From the NCBI RefSeq assembly GCF_015355755.1, contig NZ_JACVEE010000001.1:310001-374000 (forward strand): 64,000 nt of DNA. The letters are read 5' to 3'. Every line of letters starts with the position of its first letter. The first letter of the stretch is position 1. Below, piece by piece: positions 16,955 through 26,380 of the stretch. The notes beneath the pieces were generated by a model. It did not search any database, had not been told where the DNA came from, and worked only from the letters and a program-made list of their open reading frames with translations. Source of the DNA: Nocardia sp. XZ_19_385. GTDB taxonomy: Bacteria > Actinomycetota > Actinomycetes > Mycobacteriales > Mycobacteriaceae. The translations under genes and the position numbers were made by a program.

Positions 16955-18760
16955 TCAGCGGCGATACATGTTCTCGATCGCGTCGGCATAGCGTTCGGCG
17001 ATCACGTGGCGTTTGACCTTGAGAGTGGCGGTGAGCTCGCCCGACTCCTCGGTGAAGTCATGATCGAGCACAGCGAACTTCTTGATGGATTCGGCGTGCG
17101 AGACGGTGGTGTTGGCGTCGTCGATCGCCTGCTGCACCTCGGCCTGGAGTGCGGGATCGGTGCGCAGGTCGGCGACGGTCGCGTTCGCCGGCTTGCCGTT
17201 GGCTGCCTTCCAAGCCGTGAATGCCTGCGGGTCGAGGGTGGTCAGCGCGGTGATGTAGGCACGTCCGTCGCCGAGCACGACGGCTTGCGAGATCAGCGTG
17301 TGCGAACGGATGAGGTCCTCCATCGGGCCGGGTGAGACGTTCTTGCCGCCGGCGGTGACAAGCAGGTCCTTCTTGCGTCCGGTGATCGAGAGGAAGCCGT
17401 CCTCGTCGAGTTCACCGAGGTCGCCGGTGCGCAGCCAGCCGTCATGCAGTGCGGCCGCCGTGGCTTCCTCGTTGTGCCAATACCCGGCGAACACCACACC
17501 GCCGTCCAGTTCGATCTCACCGTCCTCGGCGATCCGGACCGCGTTGCCGCCCAGGGCGCGGCCCACGGTGCCGACCTTCACCGAACCCGGAACGTTGACG
17601 CAGTGGGCCGCGGTGGACTCGGTCAGCCCATAGCCTTCATAGATCGGGACGCCGACGCCGCGGAAGAAATGCCCCAGCCGGGCCGACAGCGCCCCGCCAC
17701 CGGAGATGGCGAACTCGCAGTCCCCGCCCAGCGCCGCCCGCAACGGCGAGTACACCAAGCGGTCACACAACATGTGTTGAATGCGCAGCAGCGGTCCCGG
17801 TCGGTGCGCGAATTCTCCTGTGTGATCAACTTTTTCGCTCCACCGGATCGCGGTGCGTTCCGCGAATCGGAACACCGCGCCCTTGACCTTGCCGCCCTCA
17901 TGCGCCTTCTTGTACGCACCGTCACGAACCTTCTCGAACACCCGCGGTACCCCGAGGATCGTGTGCGGCCGGAAGCGGGTGAACTGTTCGGTAATGGTCT
18001 TGAAGTCCGACCAGTGTGCCTGTGTCATTCCCCCTTCGAGGCCGGCCATCGAGACCGCGCGAGCCAGCACGTGCGCGAGCGGGAGGAAGGTGAGCATCCG
18101 CTGCCCGGGACGGGCGACGTCGCCGATACTGGCGTTGAGAATGCCGCGCACCTCCGAGAGAAAGTTGCGGTGCGTGAGCATGCAGCCTTTGGGGCGACCG
18201 GTGGTGCCGGAGGTGTAGACCAGCGATGCCAGATCGTCGGCGCGCAACCCGTCGAGCCGCTCCCGCAAGACCGCGTCGGAAATGTTCGCGCCGTCGGCGA
18301 TCAAGACGTCTTCGGCTCCGTCGCCGATGACCAGCATCCGCCGCAGCGTGTCCGGCGCACCGTTGAGCAACTCCTTGTGCCGGGTGGTCTCCACCACCGC
18401 CAGCGCCGCAGTGGAATCCTCGAGGATCCAGCGCACCTGATCGGCGGAGGACGAATCGTAGACAGGCACGGTGACCGCACCCGCGGCCAAGATCGCGAAA
18501 TCGAGCAGCGTCCATTCGAACCGGGTCGCCGACAGCAGCACCACCCGGTCCCCGCGCTGGATCCCGTTGGCGATCAACCCCTTCGCGACCCCCGAGACCA
18601 GCCGCGCGAACTCCTCGGCGGTGACGTCGAGCCAGCTATCCGCGACCGGTCGCGAGAACAGCACACGTTGCGGTGCCTGCTCGGCCTGGTTGTAGACCGA
18701 GCGGACGATGGTCTCGTCCTCGGCGATGGTGAATGTGGTCGCCGCGGCGAACTCACGCAT
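16955..18760 (-). CDS. Long-chain fatty-acid--CoA ligase (FadD15-like)
   Basis: About 601 residues from ATG 18760, which follows GGGAG; the frame is open further upstream but there it overlaps the MarR gene. ANL-superfamily motifs: the P-loop YTSGTTGRPKGCMLTH, the GYGLTES motif, the DGWLRTGDLGELDEDG hinge region, and GRKKDLLVTAGGKNVSP near the catalytic lysine domain. Length and motifs fit the AMP-forming long-chain acyl-CoA synthetases of the FadD15 type. It overlaps the upstream MarR gene by 8 bases, so the two are co-transcribed. Confidence 0.9.
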   Translation of the reverse strand: MREFAAATTFTIAEDETIVRSVYNQAEQAPQRVLFSRPVADSWLDVTAEEFARLVSGVAKGLIANGIQRGDRVVLLSATRFEWTLLDFAILAAGAVTVPVYDSSSADQVRWILEDSTAALAVVETTRHKELLNGAPDTLRRMLVIGDGAEDVLIADGANISDAVLRERLDGLRADDLASLVYTSGTTGRPKGCMLTHRNFLSEVRGILNASIGDVARPGQRMLTFLPLAHVLARAVSMAGLEGGMTQAHWSDFKTITEQFTRFRPHTILGVPRVFEKVRDGAYKKAHEGGKVKGAVFRFAERTAIRWSEKVDHTGEFAHRPGPLLRIQHMLCDRLVYSPLRAALGGDCEFAISGGGALSARLGHFFRGVGVPIYEGYGLTESTAAHCVNVPGSVKVGTVGRALGGNAVRIAEDGEIELDGGVVFAGYWHNEEATAAALHDGWLRTGDLGELDEDGFLSITGRKKDLLVTAGGKNVSPGPMEDLIRSHTLISQAVVLGDGRAYITALTTLDPQAFTAWKAANGKPANATVADLRTDPALQAEVQQAIDDANTTVSHAESIKKFAVLDHDFTEESGELTATLKVKRHVIAERYADAIENMYRR

Positions 18761-19208
18761 GATCGTCTCCCATGGTCGGATCGAAGTGCTGGAAGCGCCG
18801 CAGCGCGCGGGCGAAGTCTGCCAGTTCCCGGGGCGTCCAGTCGGCCGTGCGCTCGGCGAGCCGGGCGCGATCTTGTCCGGTTGCCGCCTCGAGCGCCGCA
18901 CGCCCGGAGCCGGACAAGGTCAACGGATAGCCGGCGTGCAGAGTGCCCTCCCCTGCCTGCACCCAGCCCGCGTCCATAGCTGCCCGCAGCTGCCGCGACA
19001 CCGTCGATCGATGCACACCGAACGCCTCCGCGATTTCGGTCGCACGGCAGCCCGGATTCCGGTCGATATAGGACAGCGCCGCCTGCTGCGCGAACGACGG
19101 CAGCCCCGCCGAGGCAGGGCGACCCGCGATGATCTCGCGAACGATGTGCATCAGCGCGTCGTGAACTTCGACGAGTTCGGGAGACCACTGCCCAGGTGGG
19201 TGTTGCAT
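18753..19208 (-). CDS. MarR family transcriptional regulator
   Basis: 151 residues from ATG 19208; seven more codons are possible upstream. The winged helix-turn-helix is PGCRATEIAEAFGVHRSTVSRQLRAAMDAGWV (residues about 50-85), followed by the wing GTLHAGYPLTLSGSG. It is the first gene of an operon with the acyl-CoA ligase, and a 15-base palindrome overlaps its start codon, so autorepression is likely. The ligand may be an aromatic or acyl compound. Confidence 0.85.
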   Translation of the reverse strand: MQHPPGQWSPELVEVHDALMHIVREIIAGRPASAGLPSFAQQAALSYIDRNPGCRATEIAEAFGVHRSTVSRQLRAAMDAGWVQAGEGTLHAGYPLTLSGSGRAALEAATGQDRARLAERTADWTPRELADFARALRRFQHFDPTMGDDHA

Positions 19209-19216
19209 AGCGCAAC
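19202..19216. promoter_or_regulatory. Probable MarR operator over the marR start
   Basis: GTTGC-ATAGC-GCAAC is a perfect inverted repeat with 5-base arms spanning the start codon of the MarR gene. Binding here would block initiation of the marR-fadD operon. Confidence 0.5.
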
Positions 19217-19320
19217 TATAACCCCGCAAATGTGTCGCGAATTTTCCGACCGGCCCGAACCCGGACGGAATCGGGCGACCCCCTTGACGATGAGGCCTGC
19301 GTCACGCAGGGTGGCACTGA

Positions 19321-19340
19321 CTTAGTAAGCGCTCAGTAAG
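19321..19340. promoter_or_regulatory. Imperfect 20-bp palindrome upstream of the APH/ACAD operon
   Basis: CTTAGTAAGCGCTCAGTAAG matches its reverse complement at 16 of 20 positions around a GCGC centre. It lies 88 bases before the first gene of the 19428-23362 operon. The size fits an operator of the TetR protein encoded last in that operon. Confidence 0.5.
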
Positions 19341-19427
19341 TAGAGCCGGAGCGGGCGCGCCGACGGCAGTCGACCGCTCGGCTCTACTCCGAAAGGACCA
19401 CGCTGTGACCCGATTCGAGGGGCCCTG

Positions 19428-20468
19428 ATGAGCGGCTCACCCGAGAGCGACGATCTACCGGGCCTCGATCTGGACCGGCTCACCGGCTGGCTTGCCGCCA
19501 ACCGGCCGGATCTCGCGAAGGGGCCGTTGCGCGGTCACCTGATCGCCGGCGGGAAATCCAATCTGACCTATGAAATCACCGATGGTGCAACGTCATTCGT
19601 ACTGCGCAGGCCACCGCTGGGCCACGTGCTCGCTACCGCGCACGACATGGTCCGGGAACATCGGGTGATCAGCGCCCTCGCCGGGACCGATGTTCCGGTG
19701 CCCGCCACCTACGCGCTGTGCGAGGACACCGAAATCATCGGCGCGCCGTTCTATTTGATGGAGTTCGTCGCCGGGACGCCGTACCGCAGCTCGGCCGAAC
19801 TCGAAGCGCTGGGTCCGGCGCGCACAGCCACGGTGTCCACCGGTTTGATCGACACGCTCGCCGCTCTGCACACCGTCGATCCGGCCGCGGTCGGGCTCAC
19901 GGACTTCGGACGGCCGGACGGCTTCCTGGAACGCCAGGTGCGGCGCTGGAAGAAACAACTCGACGCCTCACACTCCCGGGACCTGCCCGCCGCCACCGAA
20001 CTGCACGCGCTGCTTGCCGAACAGCAACCACCACAATCGGCGACCGGGATCGTGCACGGCGACTACCGGCTCGACAACGTCCTGGTCGACGCCCAGGGAC
20101 GCATTGCGGCGGTGCTGGATTGGGAGATGGCAACACTCGGGGATCCGCTCACCGATATCGGTCTGCTGCTGGTCTATCAGCGGATGGGCGCACTCCGGAT
20201 GCCCGGCGTGACCGATGTGGCCACCGCGCCGGGCTTCCTTACCGAATCCGAGATGCTGGACCGATACGCCCGCCGCGCCGGTCGCGACCTGACCCACATC
20301 GGCTTCTACGTCGCGCTGGCCTCGTTCAAGCTCGCGGTGATCGCCGAGGGCATCCATTACCGCTACCTCCACGGCCAGACCGTGGGTTCGGGTTTCAGCA
20401 CCGTGGGCGACATGGTGGACCCGCTCCTGCGCGCCGGCCTCGCCGCCCTGCGCGCCAACGACAAATGA
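19428..20468 (+). CDS. APH-like phosphotransferase (FadE36/ACAD10-type kinase domain)
   Basis: A 346-residue aminoglycoside-phosphotransferase-fold kinase. The nucleotide loop is [10 protein letters not shown], the catalytic loop is HGDYRLDN, and the metal-binding aspartate is in [13 protein letters not shown]. This is the family fused to acyl-CoA dehydrogenase in vertebrate ACAD10/ACAD11. Here the two halves are adjacent separate genes 25 bases apart. By family knowledge the kinase may phosphorylate a 4-hydroxyacyl-CoA so that the dehydrogenase can process it. Drug resistance is unlikely given the neighbours. Confidence 0.85.
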   Translation: MSGSPESDDLPGLDLDRLTGWLAANRPDLAKGPLRGHLIAGGKSNLTYEITDGATSFVLRRPPLGHVLATAHDMVREHRVISALAGTDVPVPATYALCEDTEIIGAPFYLMEFVAGTPYRSSAELEALGPARTATVSTGLIDTLAALHTVDPAAVGLTDFGRPDGFLERQVRRWKKQLDASHSRDLPAATELHALLAEQQPPQSATGIVHGDYRLDNVLVDAQGRIAAVLDWEMATLGDPLTDIGLLLVYQRMGALRMPGVTDVATAPGFLTESEMLDRYARRAGRDLTHIGFYVALASFKLAVIAEGIHYRYLHGQTVGSGFSTVGDMVDPLLRAGLAALRANDK

Positions 20469-20493
20469 TCATCCACGCCGATCAGGAGTAGAG

Positions 20494-21717
20494 ATGTTCG
20501 AGCTCTCCGACCATGCCCTGCGGTACCGCGACGATCTGCTCGCCTTCATGGACGAGCGGATCTATCCCGCGGAACCGATCTTCCACGCGCAGCTGACCGA
20601 ATCCGGTGACCCGCACTTCCAGCCGCCGATCCTCGAGGAACTCAAGACCGAGGCCAAGAAGCGCGGTCTGTGGAATCTGTTCCACCCGCATCCGGAGTGG
20701 GGCCCGGGCCTGACCAATTCCGAGTACGCGCCACTGGCCGAAATCATGGGCCGCAGCGCGCATCTGGCGCCCGAAGCCACCAACTGCAGCGCCCCCGACA
20801 CCGGGAACATGGAGGTGCTGACGCTGTTCGGCACCGAGCAGCACAAGCAGGAGTGGCTGGCGCCGCTGCTGGCCGGCGATATCCGCTCCGCCTTCGCTAT
20901 GACCGAACCCGCGGTCGCGAGTTCGGACGCGACCAACATCCAGTTGCGGATGGACCGCGACGGCGACGACTACGTGCTCAACGGCCGCAAATGGTGGACC
21001 TCCAACGCCCTGCACCAGAACTGCAAGGTGCTCATCGTCATGGGCAAGACCGATCTCGACGCGCCGGTGCATCGCCAGCAGAGCATGATGGTGGTCCCGC
21101 TCGATACGCCCGGCGTGACCGTCGTACGCGGTCTCACCGTGTTCGGCTACCAGGATCGAGAAGGCCACGCGGAGATCGTGTTCGACAACGTCCGGGTGCC
21201 GCGCACCGCGTTGCTGGCCGGCGAAGGCGACGGGTTCATGATCAGCCAGGCGCGCCTGGGACCCGGCCGCATCCATCACTGCATGCGTGCCATCGGCATG
21301 GCCGAGCGCGCCCTCGATCTGATGATCGATCGGGCGCAGGCGCGCACGACCTTCGGTGCGCCGGTGGCCGACCGGGCCAATATCCAGGACTGGATCGCGG
21401 AGTCCCGCATCGAGATCGAGATGGTCCGGCTGCTCACCTTGAAAGCCGCGTATCTGATGGACACCGTCGGAAACAAGAACGCGCGCACCGAGATCGCCGC
21501 CATCAAGGTCGCGGCGCCGCAGATGGCGCTGAAGGTGATCGACCGGGCCATCCAGGTGCACGGCGGCGGTGGCGTCTCCGATGACTTCCCGCTGGCCAGC
21601 ATGTACGCGCATGTGCGGACATTGCGGCTGGCAGACGGTCCGGACGAGGTACACAAGCGGACCATCGCACAGCGCGAACTGCGCCGCCGGGATCCGTCCT
21701 GGGGCCGGAAAGCCTGA
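20494..21717 (+). CDS. Acyl-CoA dehydrogenase (ACAD11-like)
   Basis: A 407-residue FAD-dependent acyl-CoA dehydrogenase. The FAD/substrate segment is [17 protein letters not shown], the middle beta domain includes [10 protein letters not shown], and the C-terminal helical bundle contains [14 protein letters not shown] text and [16 protein letters not shown]. The N-terminal [26 protein letters not shown] is typical of the ACAD10/11 branch. It follows the APH-like kinase and precedes a medium-chain reductase, so the enzyme probably works on kinase-activated hydroxyacyl-CoA. Confidence 0.9.
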   Translation: MFELSDHALRYRDDLLAFMDERIYPAEPIFHAQLTESGDPHFQPPILEELKTEAKKRGLWNLFHPHPEWGPGLTNSEYAPLAEIMGRSAHLAPEATNCSAPDTGNMEVLTLFGTEQHKQEWLAPLLAGDIRSAFAMTEPAVASSDATNIQLRMDRDGDDYVLNGRKWWTSNALHQNCKVLIVMGKTDLDAPVHRQQSMMVVPLDTPGVTVVRGLTVFGYQDREGHAEIVFDNVRVPRTALLAGEGDGFMISQARLGPGRIHHCMRAIGMAERALDLMIDRAQARTTFGAPVADRANIQDWIAESRIEIEMVRLLTLKAAYLMDTVGNKNARTEIAAIKVAAPQMALKVIDRAIQVHGGGGVSDDFPLASMYAHVRTLRLADGPDEVHKRTIAQRELRRRDPSWGRKA

Positions 21718-21748
21718 GAAACCCGACCAATTCCACAAGGAGTTCCGA

Positions 21749-22750
21749 ATGACGAAAACCCAGCAGGTGCGCCTGGCCGAACGGCCGACCGGTCTACCCA
21801 CCGCCGATACCTGGAACGTGACGACGACCGAACTGCCCGACCTCGAGCCCGGCCAGATCCTGGTGAAAGTCGCCTTCATCTCGCTGGATCCGGCCATGCG
21901 CGGCTGGCTCAACGATGTCCGCTCCTATGTGCCGCCGGTGGGTATCGGTGAGGTGATGCGCTCGCTCGACATCGCCACGGTCGTCGAGTCGACCCACCCG
22001 GACTTCGCCGTCGGCGACACCGTCAGCGGCATTTTCGGCGTCACCGAATACGCCATCAGCGACGGCCGCGGCGTGCAAGCGGTCGACCTGAGCCTCGCCT
22101 CCGGCCCCACCTGGCTGGGTGCGCTCGGGATGCCCGGCATGACGGCGTATTTCGGCCTGCTCGAGGTGGGTAAGTTGCGCGCGGGCGACACCGTGCTGGT
22201 CTCGGCGGCCGCGGGCGCGGTCGGCAGCGTGGCCGGGCAGATCGCGAAAGCCAAGGGCGCCACCGTGATCGGTATCGCGGGCGGCGCCGAGAAATGCCGG
22301 ATGCTCACCGAGGAGCTGGGTTTCGACGCGGCGATCGACTACCGCGCGGGCGATGTGCTGCGGCAGTTGCGTGCGGTGGCGCCGGACGGTATCGACATCT
22401 ACTTCGACAATGTGGGCGGCGAGATCCTCGATGCCGCGCTGGCCAACCTGCGCCGCGGCGCCCGCGTCGTGCTGTGCGGGGCGATCTCGGCCTACAACGA
22501 GCAGAAGCCGCCGCCGGGCCCGTCGCGCTACATGTCGCTGCTCGTCTTCCGGGCGACCATGACCGGGTTCGTGGTCTTCGACTACGCCGACCGCTACCCC
22601 GAGGCCGGCGCGCAGCTGGCGCAATGGCTGGCCGAGGGACGGATCAAGACGCGCGAGCATGTGGTCGAGGGCGGCGTGGCCCAATTCGGCGAGACCCTCA
22701 ACATGCTGTTCACCGGCGCAAATACCGGCAAGCTGGTGCTGGCGGTCTAA
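21749..22750 (+). CDS. NADP-dependent zinc-free medium-chain oxidoreductase
   Basis: 333 residues from ATG 21749, with AAGGAG upstream; earlier in-frame codons lie within the dehydrogenase gene. The nucleotide-binding motif is SAAAGAVGSVAGQIAK, and FDNVGGEILDAAL and VLCGAISAYN are typical of the prostaglandin/2-alkenal (curcumin) reductase branch. No zinc ligands are present. It could reduce an enone or enoyl intermediate of the same pathway. The stop abuts the next ATG (TAAATG). Confidence 0.9.
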   Translation: MTKTQQVRLAERPTGLPTADTWNVTTTELPDLEPGQILVKVAFISLDPAMRGWLNDVRSYVPPVGIGEVMRSLDIATVVESTHPDFAVGDTVSGIFGVTEYAISDGRGVQAVDLSLASGPTWLGALGMPGMTAYFGLLEVGKLRAGDTVLVSAAAGAVGSVAGQIAKAKGATVIGIAGGAEKCRMLTEELGFDAAIDYRAGDVLRQLRAVAPDGIDIYFDNVGGEILDAALANLRRGARVVLCGAISAYNEQKPPPGPSRYMSLLVFRATMTGFVVFDYADRYPEAGAQLAQWLAEGRIKTREHVVEGGVAQFGETLNMLFTGANTGKLVLAV

Positions 22751-23362
22751 ATGACCGAATCAGCGGACCGCTCACGAGCGGACGAGACTCGAGCGCGGCT
22801 GTTGGATGCCGCCGTGATCGCCTTCGCCGAGCGCGGCTTTCACGGCGCCACCACCCGCGACGTCACCTCGATCGCCGGATTGAGCACCGCGGCGATCTAC
22901 GTGCACCATCGATCGAAAGAGGAACTGCTCTACCAGATTTCGCATACCGGCCACCTGGACACCCTGGCGCGCATCCAGGCCGCGATCGCCTCGTCGGCGA
23001 ATCCGGCCGAGCAGCTCATCGCCCTGGTGCGGGACTTCGCGATCCACCACGCCCGGTGCCACACCGCCGCCCGCGTCATCAATTACGAACTCGCGGCGCT
23101 GAGCCCCGAGCATCAGCATGTGATCAAGGGCATCCGCCAGACCATCGACACCGAGGTGCGCACCCTGATCGAACACGGCGTCGCCGAAGGCCGATTCGAC
23201 AACCCGAACCCGCAGATGGCCGCCGTCGCCATCCTGTCGCTCGGCGTCGACATCGCCCGCTGGTACCGCGAGGACGGCGCCTGGACACCCGAGGAGCTGG
23301 GTGACCACTACGTCGATCTGGCCCTGCGCATCGTCGGCGCGCGTCGCCCCGACCAGGCCTAA
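22751..23362 (+). CDS. TetR family regulator, likely of the APH/ACAD operon
   Basis: A 203-residue TetR protein. The helix-turn-helix is GFHGATTRDVTSIAGLSTAAIYVHHRSKEELLYQI. The C-terminal domain is like the acyl-CoA-responsive regulators found next to fadE genes. It begins immediately after the reductase stop codon, so it is co-expressed. The palindrome at 19321-19340 upstream of the operon is the best candidate operator. Confidence 0.87.
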   Translation: MTESADRSRADETRARLLDAAVIAFAERGFHGATTRDVTSIAGLSTAAIYVHHRSKEELLYQISHTGHLDTLARIQAAIASSANPAEQLIALVRDFAIHHARCHTAARVINYELAALSPEHQHVIKGIRQTIDTEVRTLIEHGVAEGRFDNPNPQMAAVAILSLGVDIARWYREDGAWTPEELGDHYVDLALRIVGARRPDQA

Positions 23363-23432
23363 TCCGGCAAAACGGCGAGAAAACTCACCCGATGACAACA
23401 TTCTGCCCAGCACACGCTATTGTTGATCAGGT

Positions 23433-23448
23433 GCGTGACATGTCACGC
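23433..23448. promoter_or_regulatory. Perfect 16-bp palindrome in the leader of the DEAD-box helicase gene
   Basis: GCGTGACATGTCACGC is identical to its reverse complement. It lies about 170 bases before the helicase ATG, inside a 257-base gap between the TetR gene and the helicase. An AT-rich TATTGT at about 23419 could be a -10 box. No other feature is seen in the gap. Confidence 0.45.
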
Positions 23449-23619
23449 CAAGCGTCGTAGATCGCATTCGCTTCGCAACCAGCGCTTGCCGCATCCGCTC
23501 TTCTTACGGCGATCGATTTTGCCCATCGGCAATCTCGCCATTCGTGCCCCCGGCGCGGACCCGCAAGGTCCGCAGACGGCTCGGGCACCACCTGATGCCC
23601 GAAAGGCACCGCAACACCT

Positions 23620-25029
23620 ATGACTTCTGCTGACATCTCTTTTGCCACGCTCGGCGTGAGCGCCCCCCTGGTGAAGGCGCTGACTCGCGCCGGGATCACC
23701 GAACCCTTCCCGATCCAGACCGATACCCTGCCGGATTCGCTGGCCGGGCGCGACGTGCTGGGCCGTGGCCGGACCGGCAGCGGCAAGACCCTCGCCTTCG
23801 CCATTCCGATGATCCACCGTCTCGGTGGCGGTCTCGCCGGTAGGCGCGCACCGAGCCGCCCGACCGGCCTGGTGCTGGCGCCCACCCGGGAACTGGCCAC
23901 CCAGATCGCGACCGCGCTGGAACCCCTCGCCCAGGCCCACCGCATGACCGTCACCACGATTTTCGGTGGGGTCCCGCAGAACCGTCAGGTGCGCGCGCTG
24001 CGCGCCGGTGTCGACATTGTCGTCGCCTGCCCCGGCCGGCTCGAGGATCTGATGAACCAGCGTCTGATCTCCCTGGATGCCGTCGCGGTCACCGTGATCG
24101 ACGAGGCCGACCACATGGCCGACCTCGGCTTCCTGCCCGGCGTGACCCGCATTCTCGCGGCCACCCCGAATGATGGTCAGCGCCTGCTGTTCTCCGCCAC
24201 TCTCGATAATGGCGTCAACAAGCTGGTCAGCCGCTTCCTGCCGGACGCCAAGCTGCATTCCGTCGATGAGGCGAACTCGCCGGTCGCCGCGATGACCCAT
24301 CACGTTTTCGAAACCGCCAGCGTCGACGCCAAGCGCGAGATCATCCACAAGCTCGCCTCCGGCTCCGGTCGGCGAATCCTGTTCATGCGCACCAAGCATC
24401 AGGCGCGCAAGCTGGCCAAGCAGCTGACCCTCGCCGGAATTCCGGCCGTCGATCTGCACGGCAACCTCTCGCAGGGCGCCCGCGACCGCAACCTCGCGCT
24501 CTTCGCCGCCGGTACCGCCCGTGTGCTGGTGGCGACCGATGTGGCCGCGCGCGGCGTGCACGTCGACGATGTCGAGCTGGTCGTGCACGTGGATCCGCCC
24601 GCCGAACACAAGGCGTACCTGCATCGTTCGGGCCGTACCGCCCGGGCCGGCAACGCCGGTGATGTGATCACCCTGGTGCTGCCGGGCGAGCGACGCGACC
24701 TGGCCGATGTCATGCGCAAGGCCAAGATCAACGTAACCCCCCAGCGGGTCACCGCCGATTCGCCCGTGGTGGGCGAGCTCGTCGGCGATATCGCCGCGTT
24801 CGTCGCCCCCTCCTACAGCGAGCGGGCGGCACGTGAAGACGACCGTCGCAGCAGTGGCGGGCCGTACCGCACCAGTGGCGGTGCGCGTCAAGGTAGTGGC
24901 GCACCGCGCCGGAGCGGTGGCGGACCGCGCCAAGGTAGCGGCGCCCCGCGCCAAGGCGGCAGCCGTCGCAGTGGCGGTGCGCCGCAAGGGCAGTCGCGCC
25001 GTCCGTCCGCGCGCGGAGCAGCCGCATAA
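23620..25029 (+). CDS. DEAD-box RNA helicase (RhlE type)
   Basis: A 469-residue ATP-dependent RNA helicase. Q-motif region FPIQTDTLP, Walker A RTGSGKT (51-57), PTRELA, DEAD in VIDEADHMAD, the SAT motif in FSATLDN, and the C-terminal motifs VATDVAARGVHV and HRSGRTARAG are all present. The last ~70 residues are an RGG-like low-complexity tail built of SGG, RQGSGAPR and similar units, expected to bind RNA. The long 5' leader suggests post-transcriptional or cold-responsive control, as for other bacterial DEAD-box genes, but no known element is recognised. Confidence 0.93.
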   Translation: MTSADISFATLGVSAPLVKALTRAGITEPFPIQTDTLPDSLAGRDVLGRGRTGSGKTLAFAIPMIHRLGGGLAGRRAPSRPTGLVLAPTRELATQIATALEPLAQAHRMTVTTIFGGVPQNRQVRALRAGVDIVVACPGRLEDLMNQRLISLDAVAVTVIDEADHMADLGFLPGVTRILAATPNDGQRLLFSATLDNGVNKLVSRFLPDAKLHSVDEANSPVAAMTHHVFETASVDAKREIIHKLASGSGRRILFMRTKHQARKLAKQLTLAGIPAVDLHGNLSQGARDRNLALFAAGTARVLVATDVAARGVHVDDVELVVHVDPPAEHKAYLHRSGRTARAGNAGDVITLVLPGERRDLADVMRKAKINVTPQRVTADSPVVGELVGDIAAFVAPSYSERAAREDDRRSSGGPYRTSGGARQGSGAPRRSGGGPRQGSGAPRQGGSRRSGGAPQGQSRRPSARGAAA

Positions 25030-25048
25030 GCACGATCCCGCTCCCGGA

Positions 25049-26380
25049 CTAGCGGAAGTACGGGTAGTCCTGCACCCAGTGGAATCCGCGGCTGCGCAGG
25101 GTGAAGCTGTTCGGATCCACACGTTCCAGGGTGACGACGACCGGATGGTCGTGCAGGTTCCCGCGAAGTAACAGCCGGTCCGGGGTTGGTCGCTCAGTAG
25201 TCAGCATCGCGAATGCCGGCTGCTCGGCGGCCAACCCGGCCGCCGCTGTGATGAGTCGCAGCTGCCCGTCCCGGAATTCGGCGCGCACCGGCACCAGTTC
25301 GCCGTTCATGCGTTGATAGGTTGCCGCCTCGGGGTCGTCGAAAACGATTCGCTGCCAACGATTCTCGTCGGTTGTCAGCGGCGGCAGCGCCTGCCCTGCG
25401 AGGGTGAAGTCCCGCACCTGCCAGATTCCGTACAGCTCGGATTTGGGGCTGGCGGCACTGTACTGGTCTTGCCAGACCACCCACCGGTCATAGCCGCTAC
25501 CGAGCGCGACCCAGAGGCCGAGGGCCACCTGAATCCACAGCGCTACGCGGTTCTTCCGGGCGTTGGTGAACAGCGCGGGCTGGGTCAGCGGCTCGCAGGC
25601 GCGCTGCCACACGAACACATCGACCAGCCGCCGCAGATATGGGGCGAGCAGCGCCAGGCTCAGCAGCAGCAAGTGCAAGGCGAGCAGCTTTTCCGGTATA
25701 TCGAAAGCCATATTGAGCAGCAGGATTTGGGCCGTGCTCGCCAGGCTCAGCACAGCGCCCAGCACCGCCGTCCGAGGCACGAACAGCAGCAGCCCGGCCA
25801 CCACTTCCACTGCGCCGAGCACCATTTCATACGGGTACGAGCTGCCGACCTGAAGCCACAGCACCGAGGCGGGGCTCAGATCGCCGTACGGCTGCAACAG
25901 TTGTGCGAGCGTGGGGGCGGGCATCTGGGTCGGAATCAGCTTGGCGAACCCGAAACCCAGCATCGGCACGCCCAGGCACACCCGCAGGAACAGCGTGAAC
26001 CACGCCAGCAGGCGGGGGTGCGAGGTCCGGCGGTCGAAGGCCGTCCATGCCGCAGTGGCCAGCACCGCGGCTACCAGGATGCAGAACACCAGCACCCAGA
26101 CCGCCGTCTGGTCGCCGGCTCCGGAGTCCTCGTGCAGCGCCGCGTCGACCCCGAAGACTGTTCTGCCGACCCAACCGGTGACGGGGTCGGTCAGTGCCGT
26201 AATCCCCCACGGCCCGATGTATTCGCGGAGCCGGCGGCCCAGCAGGCCCAGCAAGCCGAGCAGCGCGAACGGGATCAGAACGAGGAGCAGGCAGTACAGG
26301 CCGAGATAGCCGACGCAGAAGCGGAATGCGATGCGTGTCAGCGGATTCCAGCCGGTCCGTGGGGTAACGGTGCTGGTCAC
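25049..26380 (-). CDS. DoxX-like multi-pass membrane protein with C-terminal extracytoplasmic domain
   Basis: 443 residues from GTG 26380, which overlaps the stop of the peptidase gene (GTGA). About seven to eight hydrophobic segments in the first ~300 residues include FLRVCLGVPMLGFGFAKLIPTQMPAP, a DoxX-like segment. A ~140-residue soluble tail (YGIWQVRDFTLAGQALPPL to the end) follows. It is translationally coupled to the VanY-like carboxypeptidase, so a cell-envelope role alongside it is inferred. The exact activity is unknown. Confidence 0.7.
   Translation of the reverse strand: MTSTVTPRTGWNPLTRIAFRFCVGYLGLYCLLLVLIPFALLGLLGLLGRRLREYIGPWGITALTDPVTGWVGRTVFGVDAALHEDSGAGDQTAVWVLVFCILVAAVLATAAWTAFDRRTSHPRLLAWFTLFLRVCLGVPMLGFGFAKLIPTQMPAPTLAQLLQPYGDLSPASVLWLQVGSSYPYEMVLGAVEVVAGLLLFVPRTAVLGAVLSLASTAQILLLNMAFDIPEKLLALHLLLLSLALLAPYLRRLVDVFVWQRACEPLTQPALFTNARKNRVALWIQVALGLWVALGSGYDRWVVWQDQYSAASPKSELYGIWQVRDFTLAGQALPPLTTDENRWQRIVFDDPEAATYQRMNGELVPVRAEFRDGQLRLITAAAGLAAEQPAFAMLTTERPTPDRLLLRGNLHDHPVVVTLERVDPNSFTLRSRGFHWVQDYPYFR

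Noticed and set aside
19428..20468. Aminoglycoside resistance as the function of the APH-like gene
   Set aside because: The neighbours are acyl-CoA enzymes and the sequence fits the ACAD10/FadE36 branch, not drug phosphotransferases.
23420..23623. A 67-codon plus-strand frame in the helicase leader
   Set aside because: No ribosome-binding site, an arginine- and proline-rich shadow composition, and it runs into the helicase start.
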